A stretch of 64,000 nucleotides of DNA from JAGXQV01 sp964527565 (GTDB lineage Bacteria; Pseudomonadota; Gammaproteobacteria; Burkholderiales; Sulfuricellaceae), in NCBI GenBank assembly GCA_964527565.1, contig CAZGOY010000002.1:1-64000 (forward strand), written 5' to 3'. How positions within the stretch are numbered: the first letter of the stretch is position 1; every line of letters begins with the position of its first letter. The translations under genes and the position numbers were made by a program. The notes under the pieces are model-generated. The model did no database searches and was not told the DNA's origin. It saw nothing but the letters and a program-made list of their open reading frames with translations. Shown in pieces: positions 42,128 to 50,962 of the stretch.

Positions 42128-44149
42128 ATGATGGAAAATCAATGGGGTAAGACTCTCATGTCGCTAATCATGCTGCACCACAATTGGCGTATCGTCGCGG
42201 TCAGTACCGGGGCATGGATGGGAGTACTCTGGGGAATCTGTGCGTTGTGGTTGTCCTACGGCAATCTGAAGGGTTACTCCCTTGCCGAGCAAATCAAGCC
42301 GGGAGCGCGCTTTGTCGTTGCGTTTCGGATGGACGGCGAGGCGCAATGGAGCAGCGCCGAATGGCCTTATCGGGGCAAGGAGCCGCTTATCCCACTGAAC
42401 GCCAAGCTACTGCCGGAGAAGTCCGGCATGGTCGAACGGGGTGATACGCGGGTGACGATTACCCCCTCGCCAGACCAAACCCTGCCGGAAATTACCGTTG
42501 CGGAAGGGCGTCTGATTGAGGAACGGTTCCGCTATCGCGGCGAAGATGGCAGCGTAAAGCCTCTGGCATATGAAGCCGCATCGACACTGCTCAGACTATT
42601 GTCATGGGGAGCGGCGATTCTGATTCTGGCGGTCAGTATCGCCGAATGGCTCGCCAAGCGCCTGGCGGGTTCGAACCACTGCGCCGGCTGGGCAGACCGG
42701 CTTGCGCCCGCCACGTGGCGACGGGATTTTAGCGGGAAACCGGAAGCCCTGTATGGGGCACTGGCGGCAGGTGGATTCTTTGCCAACAAGCGTTTGGGTG
42801 TGCCCCCCGGAGTGTTGCCCAACGGTGCCCGCGCGACGGTCAAACTGGTCAGGCTGTCGGCGGCCACAAAGCGCGGTTGGGCAGATCTGTTGCCGTGGCT
42901 GCTGGTCGGTCTTGCCGCGCTGGCGGTATTTACTCCGCCGGGAAAACCCCTTGGCGGGCTTGTTGCCGGGAGCTTGCTTTTTGCAGGACTGCTGGCAGGG
43001 CTCATCCGTTTGGCCATGGGGTTCCGCCGATCGGGCGGGGAGGGCGTAGCGCCTCCAAACTGGCGGGTGATTGTTTCGGTATGGCGGGTGCCGCAGGCGG
43101 CTTGGGCATTTCAGATCGGTTTGGGGATATTTCCAGCTGCCGTCATCTGGACGCTTACCGGCGCCTGGCAGCTTGCTGCTGGCAGTCTGGCGCCGCATAC
43201 GGTACAGATTGAAACTGCCTGCTCCCTGGCGGCGGCACTGGCTGCATACGCCCTGATGGTGTGGGGAGCCCACCGAACACCCACGTCCAGCGATGTCGCT
43301 CAACCCGCCGGGCTTGCCCTCGCTGCCATTCCCGAACCGGACGAAAAGCGCTTGGAGAAGCCGATGCTGCCTTTTTCCCTGGCGGAAGTGGCGATCATCA
43401 TTGCCATCGTCGCCGGGATGTTGATTGCGGTTCCCCATTATGGCAATTACCTACCGGCTTCCAGGGTGTATGAAAGCATCGTGTCCAGCGAGAAAATCAC
43501 CAAACCCCTGAGCGATTTCTACCGAAAACACGGTCGTTGGCCGACAACCTGGGCGGAACTGGAACCGCCTTTAGCCGCACCGGTAACCATCGGACAAGCC
43601 GTCAAGGTTTACCCCGGACGTGACGGCACAGTGGAACTCCGTTTTCCGCAGGACTTTTCCGTCCCGAAACTGCAAAACGAGATTTTGCTGCTGACACCAC
43701 AGGTTGATCCGGTAAAATCGACCATTATCTGGAATAGCTGCGCAGGGCTGGGATTGCCGGTCAAATACCGGCCCGGCCAATGTCGCCTCAGTCCCGTGGA
43801 TAAAGGGGCCAGGCACAGTTTTCCAAAGATCAGTGCAGACGGGACTGCGAACGTATTGATTTTTAGAAGAACAATCATGCCTATTGGAAGCAATTTCGAC
43901 GACTTCCTGAAGGAAGAAGGAATTTACGAAACCTGCAACGAGGGGGCTATCAAAAAAGTTTTGGCGTGGCAAATCGAAGAGGAAATGAAAGCTCAGCATC
44001 TCACAAAATCCGAAATGGCGAGGCGGATGCACACCAGTCGGGCGGTTGTGGATCGTTTGCTTGATACCAGCAACCCATCCGTCACATTGTCCACTCTCAC
44101 GCGAGCTGTGTCGGCATTGGGCAAGCGCCTAGTGGTGTCTGTTGCCTGA
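42128..44149 (+). CDS. membrane protein with pilin-like domain, run into an XRE gene
   Basis: One open frame of about 673 residues. Residues 1-400 have about eight membrane helices with a long periplasmic loop and match nothing I know. From about residue 416 (43373) a type IV pilin-like module begins: FSLAEVAIIIAIVAGM with Glu5, and ends IIWNSCAGLGL...GQCR, as in PilA C-termini. The frame then passes through the repeat GATAAAGGGGCCAG (43799-43812) without a stop into a complete helix-turn-helix protein (43877-44149). Loss of the original stop by insertion is likely. Start uncertain (ATG 42128, 42131 or 42158). Confidence 0.55.
   Translation: MMENQWGKTLMSLIMLHHNWRIVAVSTGAWMGVLWGICALWLSYGNLKGYSLAEQIKPGARFVVAFRMDGEAQWSSAEWPYRGKEPLIPLNAKLLPEKSGMVERGDTRVTITPSPDQTLPEITVAEGRLIEERFRYRGEDGSVKPLAYEAASTLLRLLSWGAAILILAVSIAEWLAKRLAGSNHCAGWADRLAPATWRRDFSGKPEALYGALAAGGFFANKRLGVPPGVLPNGARATVKLVRLSAATKRGWADLLPWLLVGLAALAVFTPPGKPLGGLVAGSLLFAGLLAGLIRLAMGFRRSGGEGVAPPNWRVIVSVWRVPQAAWAFQIGLGIFPAAVIWTLTGAWQLAAGSLAPHTVQIETACSLAAALAAYALMVWGAHRTPTSSDVAQPAGLALAAIPEPDEKRLEKPMLPFSLAEVAIIIAIVAGMLIAVPHYGNYLPASRVYESIVSSEKITKPLSDFYRKHGRWPTTWAELEPPLAAPVTIGQAVKVYPGRDGTVELRFPQDFSVPKLQNEILLLTPQVDPVKSTIIWNSCAGLGLPVKYRPGQCRLSPVDKGARHSFPKISADGTANVLIFRRTIMPIGSNFDDFLKEEGIYETCNEGAIKKVLAWQIEEEMKAQHLTKSEMARRMHTSRAVVDRLLDTSNPSVTLSTLTRAVSALGKRLVVSVA
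43877..44149 (+). CDS. XRE-family antitoxin-like regulator
   Basis: 90 residues from internal ATG 43877: MPIGSNFDDFLKEEGIYE, then MKAQHLTKSEMARRMHTSRA helix-turn-helix and a VTLSTLTRAVSALGKRL tail typical of HigA-like antitoxins. It shares the frame of the upstream membrane gene. The RelE/HigB-like toxin gene normally upstream is absent, so it is an orphan unless made as a fusion. Confidence 0.7.
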   Translation: MPIGSNFDDFLKEEGIYETCNEGAIKKVLAWQIEEEMKAQHLTKSEMARRMHTSRAVVDRLLDTSNPSVTLSTLTRAVSALGKRLVVSVA

Positions 44150-44256
44150 TCGCACCCCAGGGTCTGTAAGGGGGGTTCAAACCTAAGGGGTTTGACCACT
44201 TTTTTCCTTTGGCTATGCGATAGACCGCTTGATGCCATAAAGCACACGGGCGTACT

Positions 44257-44544
44257 ATGAAAAACATGAAGCCCGTGAATTGGAATACTGAAAAGAATAT
44301 CCGCCTCAAGTCAGAGCGGGGCGTTTCCTTTGAGGAAGTGCTGTCAGCCATGTCGCATGGCGGCATTCTTGATGTTCAAGACCATCCCAATACAAGCCAA
44401 TATCCAAACCAACGGATGCTGGTGGTTCGGATTCGTGGCTATGCCTATCTGCTGCCGTTTGTGGAAACCGAAAGTGAAGTCTTCCTGAAAACGATCATTC
44501 CGAGCAGGAAAGCCACCCGCAATTATTTGACTGAGGGCAGTTGA
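44257..44544 (+). CDS. BrnT-like toxin
   Basis: 95 residues. The pattern NWNTEKNIRLKSERGVSFE, VQDHPNTSQYPNQRMLVV and YLLPFVE...FLKTIIPSRKATRNYL matches BrnT-type RelE-fold toxins. Followed after 1 bp by a ribbon-helix-helix gene, the usual toxin-first order of BrnTA. Likely RNase activity by homology only. Confidence 0.8.
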   Translation: MKNMKPVNWNTEKNIRLKSERGVSFEEVLSAMSHGGILDVQDHPNTSQYPNQRMLVVRIRGYAYLLPFVETESEVFLKTIIPSRKATRNYLTEGS

Positions 44545-44545
44545 A

Positions 44546-44836
44546 ATGGATAAGGAAAGTAAACTTGAAGAGGAAATTCTGGCCTCCTTTGAACGAGGCG
44601 AATGGCAGTCCGTGCCGAATCTCAAGGCTGAAATCGCTCGCTATGCCTCAATGGCATCGGCTTCGCTCGTGAAGGACAAGCGCGTCAACATTCGCATTTC
44701 CTCTCGTGATCTTGAAGACATTCAGGCAAAGGCCGCAGAGGAAGCCATTCCTTATCAAACACTTATGGCTAGCGTTCTTCACAAATATGTCACAGGGCGC
44801 CTTGTCGAGGCTTCACCCAGCCGCTCAAAACGATAA
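44546..44836 (+). CDS. CopG-type antitoxin
   Basis: 96 residues; C-terminal ribbon-helix-helix RVNIRISSRDLEDIQAKAAEE then PYQTLMASVLHKYVTGRL, the CopG antitoxin pattern. Pairs with the BrnT-like gene; likely autorepressor. A repeat (44841-44854) begins 4 bp after its stop. Confidence 0.82.
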   Translation: MDKESKLEEEILASFERGEWQSVPNLKAEIARYASMASASLVKDKRVNIRISSRDLEDIQAKAAEEAIPYQTLMASVLHKYVTGRLVEASPSRSKR

Positions 44837-44875
44837 AGGCGATAAAGGGGCCAGAGGCAGAAGCACTTGCCCTAA

Positions 44876-44983
44876 ATTGAAGAAGCAATCCAGTTTCATC
44901 TTGAAGATATGAAGGCTGGCGGGCTTCAAATCCCACGGCCTGCGTCCAAAAGCACTTTTGTTGAAGTGGCCTTGGCTGCCTGA
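44876..44983 (+). pseudogene. hicB C-terminal remnant
   Basis: 35 codons plus stop with no start codon and a TAA immediately upstream in frame. The product IEEAIQFHLEDMKAGGLQIP...VEVALAA matches the end of HicB antitoxins (EAI.FHLE....G..IP.P.....VEVA). The rest of hicB and hicA are missing; the break lies next to the GATAAAGGGGCCAG repeat. Confidence 0.75.
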
Positions 44984-44990
44984 CTTTGGT

Positions 44991-45371
44991 TCATCGAGCA
45001 GCAACGCTGCCATCGGTCCATTTCCGCTTGCCGATGGTTATCAGGGGCGAGAGCACGGAAAGCAGCGGCACCAGCGTCCACCAGTATGACCCGGACGCCT
45101 CTGCCGCGCCGAACGCCCATATCGCCCATACCACGGAGAGGAAAAGCATCCCGTAGGACGGGAGCATCAACTTCCAGTACGGGGTTTCCGGAAAACGCCA
45201 CGGCACGAAGCGCAGCACGCAGGCCGTGGCGGCGGCGGCCAGCCCCATTCCAGACACGGCCTGGAGCACTTTCCCCTGAAACAGGAAAACCACGGCAAGC
45301 ACCGCCACCCACAGGAAGCCGCCCAGCCACCCGCCCACCCAGCCGATTTTCCCGCCTTTCCGGTTTTCCAT
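44991..45371 (-). CDS. small four-helix membrane protein, unknown
   Basis: 126 residues with about four membrane helices (GGFLWVAVLAVVFLF, GLAAAATACVL, MLFLSVVWAIWAFGAA, LVPLLSVLSPLITIG). ATG 45371 has GGGAGG 6 bases upstream. Not recognised. Its stop lies 8 bp from the hicB remnant on the other strand. Confidence 0.6.
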   Translation of the reverse strand: MENRKGGKIGWVGGWLGGFLWVAVLAVVFLFQGKVLQAVSGMGLAAAATACVLRFVPWRFPETPYWKLMLPSYGMLFLSVVWAIWAFGAAEASGSYWWTLVPLLSVLSPLITIGKRKWTDGSVAAR

Positions 45372-45445
45372 TCCATGCCTCCCTTGTTTTCCGCACTCCA
45401 GCAGAGAATATCGCAAACCAGCTTGCAATGCTTAACCCGGCGGGC

Positions 45446-46348
45446 CTATCCGCGCGGATGGTGCGCCTGGTGCAACTTTTGCAGACGTTCGCGCGCGACG
45501 TGGGTATAAATCTGCGTGGTGGAGATGTCGGCGTGGCCGAGCAGCATCTGCACCACGCGCAGGTCGGCGCCGTGGTTGAGCAGGTGGGTGGCGAAGGCGT
45601 GGCGCAGGGTGTGCGGCGACAGCACCTTGTCTACCCCGGCCTGCGCGGCGCGGCGCTTGATGAGATGCCAGAAGGCCTGGCGCGTCATCGCCGCGCCGCG
45701 CGCGGTGACGAACAGGGCATCGCTGGCGCGCCCGGCCAGCAGCGCCGGGCGCGCTTCATTCAGATAGCGCGTGATCCACTCGTTCGCTTCTTCCCCCATC
45801 GGCACCAGGCGCTCCTTGCTGCCCTTGCCCATGATGCGCACCACGTTCATGCTCAGGCTGACTTCGGAAATTTTCAGGCCGACCAGTTCCGATACGCGCA
45901 AGCCGGTGGCATACAGGGTTTCCAGCATGGCCTTGTCGCGCAGGCCGAGCGGGTCTTCCAGGGAAACCGCCAGCAGGCGTTCGACATCCGCCTCGGTCAG
46001 GCTTTTCGGCAGGGGGCGCAGTTGCTTGGGCGAGTCGATCCGCAGGGTGGGGTCGCCGCTGACCAAGCCGCAACGCAACAGGTAGCGATAAAAACGCTTC
46101 AAGCTCGACAACTCGCGGCTGGCGGTGCTGGGCCGCGTTTTCCGCACCTGGAACTGGTGCTGGAGATAGGCCTGCAAGTCTCCGGCATCGGCATCCGTCA
46201 GCGAGGGCTTGGCGCGCGCCTGTTCCAGCCAGGCGGCGAAGTGCCGCAAATCGCTGCGGTAGCTGCCCAGTGTGGTGCGCGCCAGGCCATCTTCCAGCCA
46301 TAGGGCGTCGCAAAAGGTGTCAAGCAGGTCGTCGGTCTGCTTGCTCAT
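45446..46348 (-). CDS. xerD: site-specific tyrosine recombinase XerD
   Basis: 300 residues. N-terminal SAM-like core-binding domain and a catalytic domain with Arg in ATGLRVSELVGL, HTLRHAFATHLLNHGADLR (His, Arg), GHADISTTQIYTHV (His, Tyr). With XerC it resolves chromosome dimers at dif. It overlaps the 3' end of ogt by 29 bp. Confidence 0.93.
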   Translation of the reverse strand: MSKQTDDLLDTFCDALWLEDGLARTTLGSYRSDLRHFAAWLEQARAKPSLTDADAGDLQAYLQHQFQVRKTRPSTASRELSSLKRFYRYLLRCGLVSGDPTLRIDSPKQLRPLPKSLTEADVERLLAVSLEDPLGLRDKAMLETLYATGLRVSELVGLKISEVSLSMNVVRIMGKGSKERLVPMGEEANEWITRYLNEARPALLAGRASDALFVTARGAAMTRQAFWHLIKRRAAQAGVDKVLSPHTLRHAFATHLLNHGADLRVVQMLLGHADISTTQIYTHVARERLQKLHQAHHPRG

Positions 46349-46847
46349 GGTGCAACAGCCAGCGCTTGATGGCGAGCGGTTCTCCCCCGCTATCGTTCAT
46401 GAACCCGCCCAGGCCGTTCCGTGCCACCACACGGTGGCATGGGACGATGAGGGGAATCGGGTTGGCGCCGCACGCCTGCCCCACCGCGCGCGGCGCGGAG
46501 CCGATGCGGCGCGCCAGTTCGCCGTAGGTCAGGGGTTCGCCCGGCGCAATGGCGCGCAATGCCTGCCACACCCGCATGCGGAACGGTGTGCCGTCGAGGC
46601 GTAGCGGCAAGTCGAAAACGAATCGCGGGTCGTCGAGATAGGCGGCAAGCTGGGCGCAGACCCGCGCGGCAAGCGCATCCCGCGCCGCTTGCGCCGGCGT
46701 GCCGGGAGGCAGGAAGTCGATGCCGGTCACTTCGCCGTCGGCGATACGGATACCCAAGGCGGCAAAGGGGGCGGAGAATACCGCCTGATAGGACGGCTGT
46801 GTGGAAAGGACGCCGGGTTTCATGTCCGGCATTTTACCCGGATACAT
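46320..46847 (-). CDS. ogt: methylated-DNA--protein-cysteine methyltransferase
   Basis: Up to 175 residues. Active-site IVPCHRVVARNGLGGF and helix-turn-helix LTYGELARRIGSAPRAVGQACGANP are intact. Removes alkyl groups from O6-guanine. Three in-frame ATGs (46847, 46832, 46823) are possible starts; none has a clear ribosome site. Confidence 0.93.
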   Translation of the reverse strand: MYPGKMPDMKPGVLSTQPSYQAVFSAPFAALGIRIADGEVTGIDFLPPGTPAQAARDALAARVCAQLAAYLDDPRFVFDLPLRLDGTPFRMRVWQALRAIAPGEPLTYGELARRIGSAPRAVGQACGANPIPLIVPCHRVVARNGLGGFMNDSGGEPLAIKRWLLHHEQADRRPA

Positions 46848-46897
46848 TCGTGATTGACTGTTTTCAACTCGCGATCAGCATGCCGTGCAAGCGGGGT

Positions 46898-48181
46898 TTA
46901 TCCCTGTTCCCTGGTCGCGCGCGCCGCCAGCCAGGTCACGCCCACCGCCAGCCCCATCAGCCCGAAGGCCGCACCCAGATTGTTGAGCCATTCCGGCGCC
47001 AGCAGCAACAGCATGCCCAGACCCAGCATCATGACGCCGGACAGCAGCTTGAGCAGCCGCCCTTCGCGTTCCGTCAGGCGGCGTGCGCCCATGCTGCGCA
47101 CGAAAGCCAGCACGATCAGCGCCAGCGGAACCACGTAGACCAGGTTGTAGAGCGCCAGGTAGAGATAGCGTTCACCGGACGACAAATCGCTCAGGGTGAG
47201 CAGGCGCGTATAAACCATGGGAAAACCGGCGGTGCACAACAGTTCGTAAAAGTTGGCGGCGATGGCCAGAAACACGGTGGCCGCCACCATGGTCGGCAGG
47301 TTGTCGGCGCTGAGGATGGCGCGGGCGCGGCGGTAAATGTCGGGCTTGCGCGATTCCGGGATGGACAGGGACGGGCCTTTGCGGAAGGCGAAAAAATCCT
47401 TGACGTTGAGCGCGCCGACCAATACCGCCAGCCCCCCGGCGGCCAGCGTCACCCAGACGAGGTTGCCGAGCAACTGGAACAGGTTGAGCCAGGCCGCCAT
47501 GAAGGCGAAATACATCAGCCCGGAAAACAGCACGAAGATGCCGCCGATGAACAACATGCGCCGCCGACTTTTCTGGTGGACCAGGAGCGAGAGCAGAAAC
47601 AGCAGCACGAAAAAGGCACACGGGTTGAAGGCGTCCAGCGCGGCGATGGCGACGGTCAGCAGGGGCAGGGAAAAATGCTGCGGGTCGATCTCGCCCAGCA
47701 CCGGCAGAGTCAGCTTCTCCGGCTCCGCCGGAAGCGCCGCAGCACCGGCGTTGCCCGCCAGAATGCGCGCCCGGCAGGCATCCAGGCGCCGCAGCAGTTC
47801 GGCCCCGCTGGTGTCGTCGCGGTGCCAGCCGACATGCATTTCGCCGCAAAACAGCAAGGCGGGCACGGAAGCCGCGTCCTGCTTGAGTTGCGCCGCCAGT
47901 TCCTGATATTCCCGTACAGATTCGGGGTGGTCGTTGAGCAGGCGCGAATGCAGCGTCACCCAGGGACGCGCGGCGGGAACGGCCTCGACGAAGGGGCGCG
48001 CCTCCAGGCAATGCGGGCAGCTTGCCGACCAGAAAAAATACAGTTGCACGTGCAAGCGCCCGTCCGGCCCGGCCTTGACCCAGGGATCAGCGGGTTGCGC
48101 GGCGCCGGGCGCGCTCCACGCCAGCATCAGGACGAGCAGGGAAAACAGGCGCAACGCGCCGCGAATGTGATAGATAGTCAT
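46898..48181 (-). CDS. thioredoxin-like / CcdA-DsbD-like membrane fusion
   Basis: 427 residues: signal peptide, a periplasmic thioredoxin-like domain with CPHC (FFWSASCPHCLEARPF), then about seven membrane helices. The membrane part carries DAFNPCAFFVL and LLCTAGFPMVYT, the paired cysteines that let CcdA/DsbD pass electrons across the membrane. It probably relays reductant from cytoplasm to a periplasmic substrate; the domain order is reversed relative to DsbD. Substrate unknown. Confidence 0.82.
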   Translation of the reverse strand: MTIYHIRGALRLFSLLVLMLAWSAPGAAQPADPWVKAGPDGRLHVQLYFFWSASCPHCLEARPFVEAVPAARPWVTLHSRLLNDHPESVREYQELAAQLKQDAASVPALLFCGEMHVGWHRDDTSGAELLRRLDACRARILAGNAGAAALPAEPEKLTLPVLGEIDPQHFSLPLLTVAIAALDAFNPCAFFVLLFLLSLLVHQKSRRRMLFIGGIFVLFSGLMYFAFMAAWLNLFQLLGNLVWVTLAAGGLAVLVGALNVKDFFAFRKGPSLSIPESRKPDIYRRARAILSADNLPTMVAATVFLAIAANFYELLCTAGFPMVYTRLLTLSDLSSGERYLYLALYNLVYVVPLALIVLAFVRSMGARRLTEREGRLLKLLSGVMMLGLGMLLLLAPEWLNNLGAAFGLMGLAVGVTWLAARATREQG

Positions 48182-48294
48182 GAGGTTAACGCAATAAACA
48201 AGCGCTCAATTGAGGAATTCAGGTTCAAGGATGACACCTGAAATAACACCGACTACAATACCGAAGTAGATAGCTAGCCTTAAAGGAAAACACC

Positions 48295-48531
48295 GTGCAA
48301 ACCGTGCCGATTTACCAACTTAAAAACGAATTGTCGAAGTTTATCCAATTGGTTGAATTGGGGGAAGAAATCTCGATTACCCGCCGGGGCAGCGAGGTGG
48401 CCAGATTAGTACCCAGCGCCGGGCAGGTGAAAATTGACCGCGCTGAAATCATTCGCGCAGCACGCAAGAAATTTGAGCACGTCGCGGCATTTGATGAGCG
48501 TGAGATCACAGCCGAGGGGCGCAAGTGGTAG
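48295..48531 (+). CDS. Phd/YefM-type antitoxin
   Basis: 78 residues from GTG 48295 (AAAGGA 8 bases upstream): TVPIYQLKNELSKFIQLVELGE and ITRRGSEVARLVP. Overlaps the PIN gene by 7 bp, including its stop. Confidence 0.88.
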   Translation: MQTVPIYQLKNELSKFIQLVELGEEISITRRGSEVARLVPSAGQVKIDRAEIIRAARKKFEHVAAFDEREITAEGRKW

Positions 48532-48929
48532 CCTTCGTCGTCGACAACTCGGTTGCAGTGGCCTGGGTTTACCCCGGACAAGCTACGGAATATACGGAAA
48601 AGCTGCTGGAGGAATCCGTTGGCGCCACACTATATACGGCATTTATCTGGCCTGCCGAATTTACCAATGCGGCAAGCGTGATGGTCAATCGTGGATTGTT
48701 GAGCGACGACTTGGGCCAGGAAATGATTCTGATGATCGAGCATTTCGGTTTTGTGGTGGACCAAGCCCCGGCTGATCCGGGAAAGCTTTATCAAATCAGC
48801 AGACAATCTCGCTTGTCTGCCTACGACGCATCTTATCTGGAGCTTGCCATGCGGATGAATATTCCATTGGCGACCCGCGACGCAGAACTCAAAAAGGCTG
48901 CGGAAAAACTCAACCTGTATCTTGCCTGA
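48525..48929 (+). CDS. PIN-domain toxin (VapC-like)
   Basis: 134 residues from GTG. Acidic residues: VVDNSVAVAWV, IWPAEFTNAA and SAYDASYLELAMRMNIPLATRDAEL. A complete partner for the Phd-type antitoxin upstream; second Phd/PIN module of the window, not closely similar to the one at 21 kb. Confidence 0.9.
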   Translation: MVAFVVDNSVAVAWVYPGQATEYTEKLLEESVGATLYTAFIWPAEFTNAASVMVNRGLLSDDLGQEMILMIEHFGFVVDQAPADPGKLYQISRQSRLSAYDASYLELAMRMNIPLATRDAELKKAAEKLNLYLA

Positions 48930-49012
48930 ACATCGCAATTAGTTGTGGTGTGAGTGGATTATCAGGGGTCAACCCAAACGGCTCTGTCCAGCATTGACTG
49001 AACTGATGGCAC

Positions 49013-50221
49013 TCACTTGTTATCCTCGTCCACCGCCATTTGCAGCATCTCGAAAATTCCCGGAATGGCGGAGGTTACCCGGTTCCAGTTGGGGATCAGC
49101 GGAGTGGCCATGGGGTTTTCCATGAAGGTCTGGGTGGCCATGCCGATAGCGCGGGTAAAGGCCTCCACCGCCATCGCTTCTTCGTGGCGGTCGAAACTCA
49201 GGCCGTTGATCGCGGCGTCCGCCTCGTACTTGGCAATGGTGTCTTCCGCGTTGCGCAGGTAGGCGACCATTAGTGACTTGAACAGGCCATCGGAAAACAC
49301 CACCCCCTCCGATGCCAGGGTTCTGAAGATGGATTTGCAGATGTCCACCGTCATTTTCATCAGCCCCTTGCCCGCATCGTCGGCGGAAAGAATCTGGTGC
49401 TTGTGGTCGTAGTTGGCCGCGATGTCCACCTGGCAAACCCGGCGCGGCGAGTAATTGCGGTGCACCTCGGCCAGCGAGCCGACTTCCAGCCCCCAGTCCC
49501 AGGGAATGCGGTTCACGCGCGCCAGATCGGTAATCATGCAGAATTCGCCGGAAAGCGGATAACGGAAGCTGTCGAGGAAAGCCAGGAAACCATGCGCCCC
49601 GACCAGCTGTTGCAGCGAGCGCACCAGCGGCGTCACCAGCAAGCGGGTAACGCGCCCGTTCATCTTGCTGGAAATGCGGCTGTAATAGCCCTTGCAGAAC
49701 ACGTAATCCAGATTGGGGTTGACCACCGGATAGCACAGGCGCGCCAGCAGTTCGCGGCTGTAGGTGACGATGTCGCAATCGTGCAGGGCGATGACATCGG
49801 ACTTGCCGCGCGCCAGCACGTAGCCGTAAGCGAGCCAGGCGGAACGTCCCTTGCCGCGCTCGCCGACGTTGAAGCCGTTGCGGGCGAAGGTCTCGTAGAT
49901 TTCCAGGACGCGCTTGCCGTCGTTGTGGATGATCTTGACATCGGTGGAAATCGGCGACATGAACTCGCGCACCCGCTGAAAATCCTTTTCCGTTCCCTTG
50001 TCCAGCACCAGCACGATTTCGTTGAGGTATTTGACCTTGGCGAGTTCCTGCACGATGCCCGGCATGGCCGGCCCCTCGAATTCCGAATACAGCGCCGGCA
50101 GCACCAGGGCGACCGGGCGGTTTTTTGAAAAACCGTGCAACTCGCCTTCCAGGCGGTCAAGCGAGGGTTTGCCGAGTTGATGGAGCGTGGTGATGACCCC
50201 GGACTGGTAAAAATCGGACAT
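49013..50221 (-). CDS. gpgS: GT81 glucosyl-3-phosphoglycerate synthase
   Basis: 402 residues of the GT-A fold GT81 family: LVLPALYSEFEGPAMPGIVQEL, VLDKGTEKDF, the metal motif in ALHDCDIVTYS, and GEFCMITDLARVNRIPWDWGLEVGSL. This group transfers glucose from an NDP-glucose to 3-phosphoglycerate. A HAD phosphatase of the matching type and galU are in the same operon. Mannosyl transfer is possible; acceptor and donor are inferred. Last gene of the operon. Confidence 0.82.
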   Translation of the reverse strand: MSDFYQSGVITTLHQLGKPSLDRLEGELHGFSKNRPVALVLPALYSEFEGPAMPGIVQELAKVKYLNEIVLVLDKGTEKDFQRVREFMSPISTDVKIIHNDGKRVLEIYETFARNGFNVGERGKGRSAWLAYGYVLARGKSDVIALHDCDIVTYSRELLARLCYPVVNPNLDYVFCKGYYSRISSKMNGRVTRLLVTPLVRSLQQLVGAHGFLAFLDSFRYPLSGEFCMITDLARVNRIPWDWGLEVGSLAEVHRNYSPRRVCQVDIAANYDHKHQILSADDAGKGLMKMTVDICKSIFRTLASEGVVFSDGLFKSLMVAYLRNAEDTIAKYEADAAINGLSFDRHEEAMAVEAFTRAIGMATQTFMENPMATPLIPNWNRVTSAIPGIFEMLQMAVDEDNK

Positions 50222-50236
50222 GGTTATTTCTCCGTG

Positions 50237-50944
50237 TTAGAGGTGTTCGATACCATCCTTGTTGCCTTCAGCCGCCTGATTTTCGGCGCTTTCCCTTTCG
50301 ATCATCCGCTTGGCCGCGTCGATACCCCCCACCCCGAAGGAAATGGACAGCGCCACCACGATGCCGCCGAAAATGATCGAAAAGGCGGCCAGCACGATGC
50401 TCGGCGCGATCTGCAATTGTTCCATGACCATGGCCAGGATCAGCACCGTCAGCAGGGTGCGGATGGCCTCGGCCAGCAGTTTGGCGTAATGATAGCCGCT
50501 GTTGACCGCAGCGATCAGCACCCCCCGGCTGATGAATCCGGCCAGCACGTAGCCGATGATCAGGATCAGCGCGGCGGAAAAGGCGCGCGGCATATAGCTG
50601 AAAAACTGCTCGACCAGACTGTCGACTGCGGGAATTTTCAACGCGCTCAAGCCGATCATCAGCGTGATGATCACCAGCAGCCAGAAAATCAGCGAAGCGA
50701 GGGTGGCCGAAGGCTTGGCCCACAGGTCGCCCTTGCGCATCAGCGCGGTAAACCCGGCGCGGTCGGACCAGCTGTCGAAATTGATGGCCGTCAGCGATTT
50801 GACCAGCATGAACCTGACGACGCGGGCCAGCAGGACGCCCAGAATCACGATCACCAGCATGGCCAGCAGATTGGGTAAAAAGGCCTTGAAGGCGACAAAA
50901 ACCTCTTGCAGGGGTTCGAGTATCAGGCTCAGAAAGTCAGTCAT
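50237..50944 (-). CDS. small mechanosensitive-channel-like protein (CmpX type)
   Basis: 235 residues with about five membrane helices and the conserved TM-helix repeat (LVIVILGVLLARVVRFMLVK; ALILIIGYVLAGFISRGVL), ending in an amphipathic GIVVALSISFGVGGIDAAKR segment like the MscS pore helix. It lacks the MscS cytoplasmic vestibule. In an operon for a compatible solute, it probably releases solute on hypo-osmotic shock. Confidence 0.78.
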   Translation of the reverse strand: MTDFLSLILEPLQEVFVAFKAFLPNLLAMLVIVILGVLLARVVRFMLVKSLTAINFDSWSDRAGFTALMRKGDLWAKPSATLASLIFWLLVIITLMIGLSALKIPAVDSLVEQFFSYMPRAFSAALILIIGYVLAGFISRGVLIAAVNSGYHYAKLLAEAIRTLLTVLILAMVMEQLQIAPSIVLAAFSIIFGGIVVALSISFGVGGIDAAKRMIERESAENQAAEGNKDGIEHL

Positions 50945-50962
50945 GGTTGTTCTCCTTAGTGG

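Noticed and set aside
46559..48241. 560-codon plus-strand frame opposite ogt and the thioredoxin-CcdA gene
   Set aside because: Gln/His/Arg-rich shadow with no motif; the minus strand has CPHC and NPC motifs and a signal peptide.
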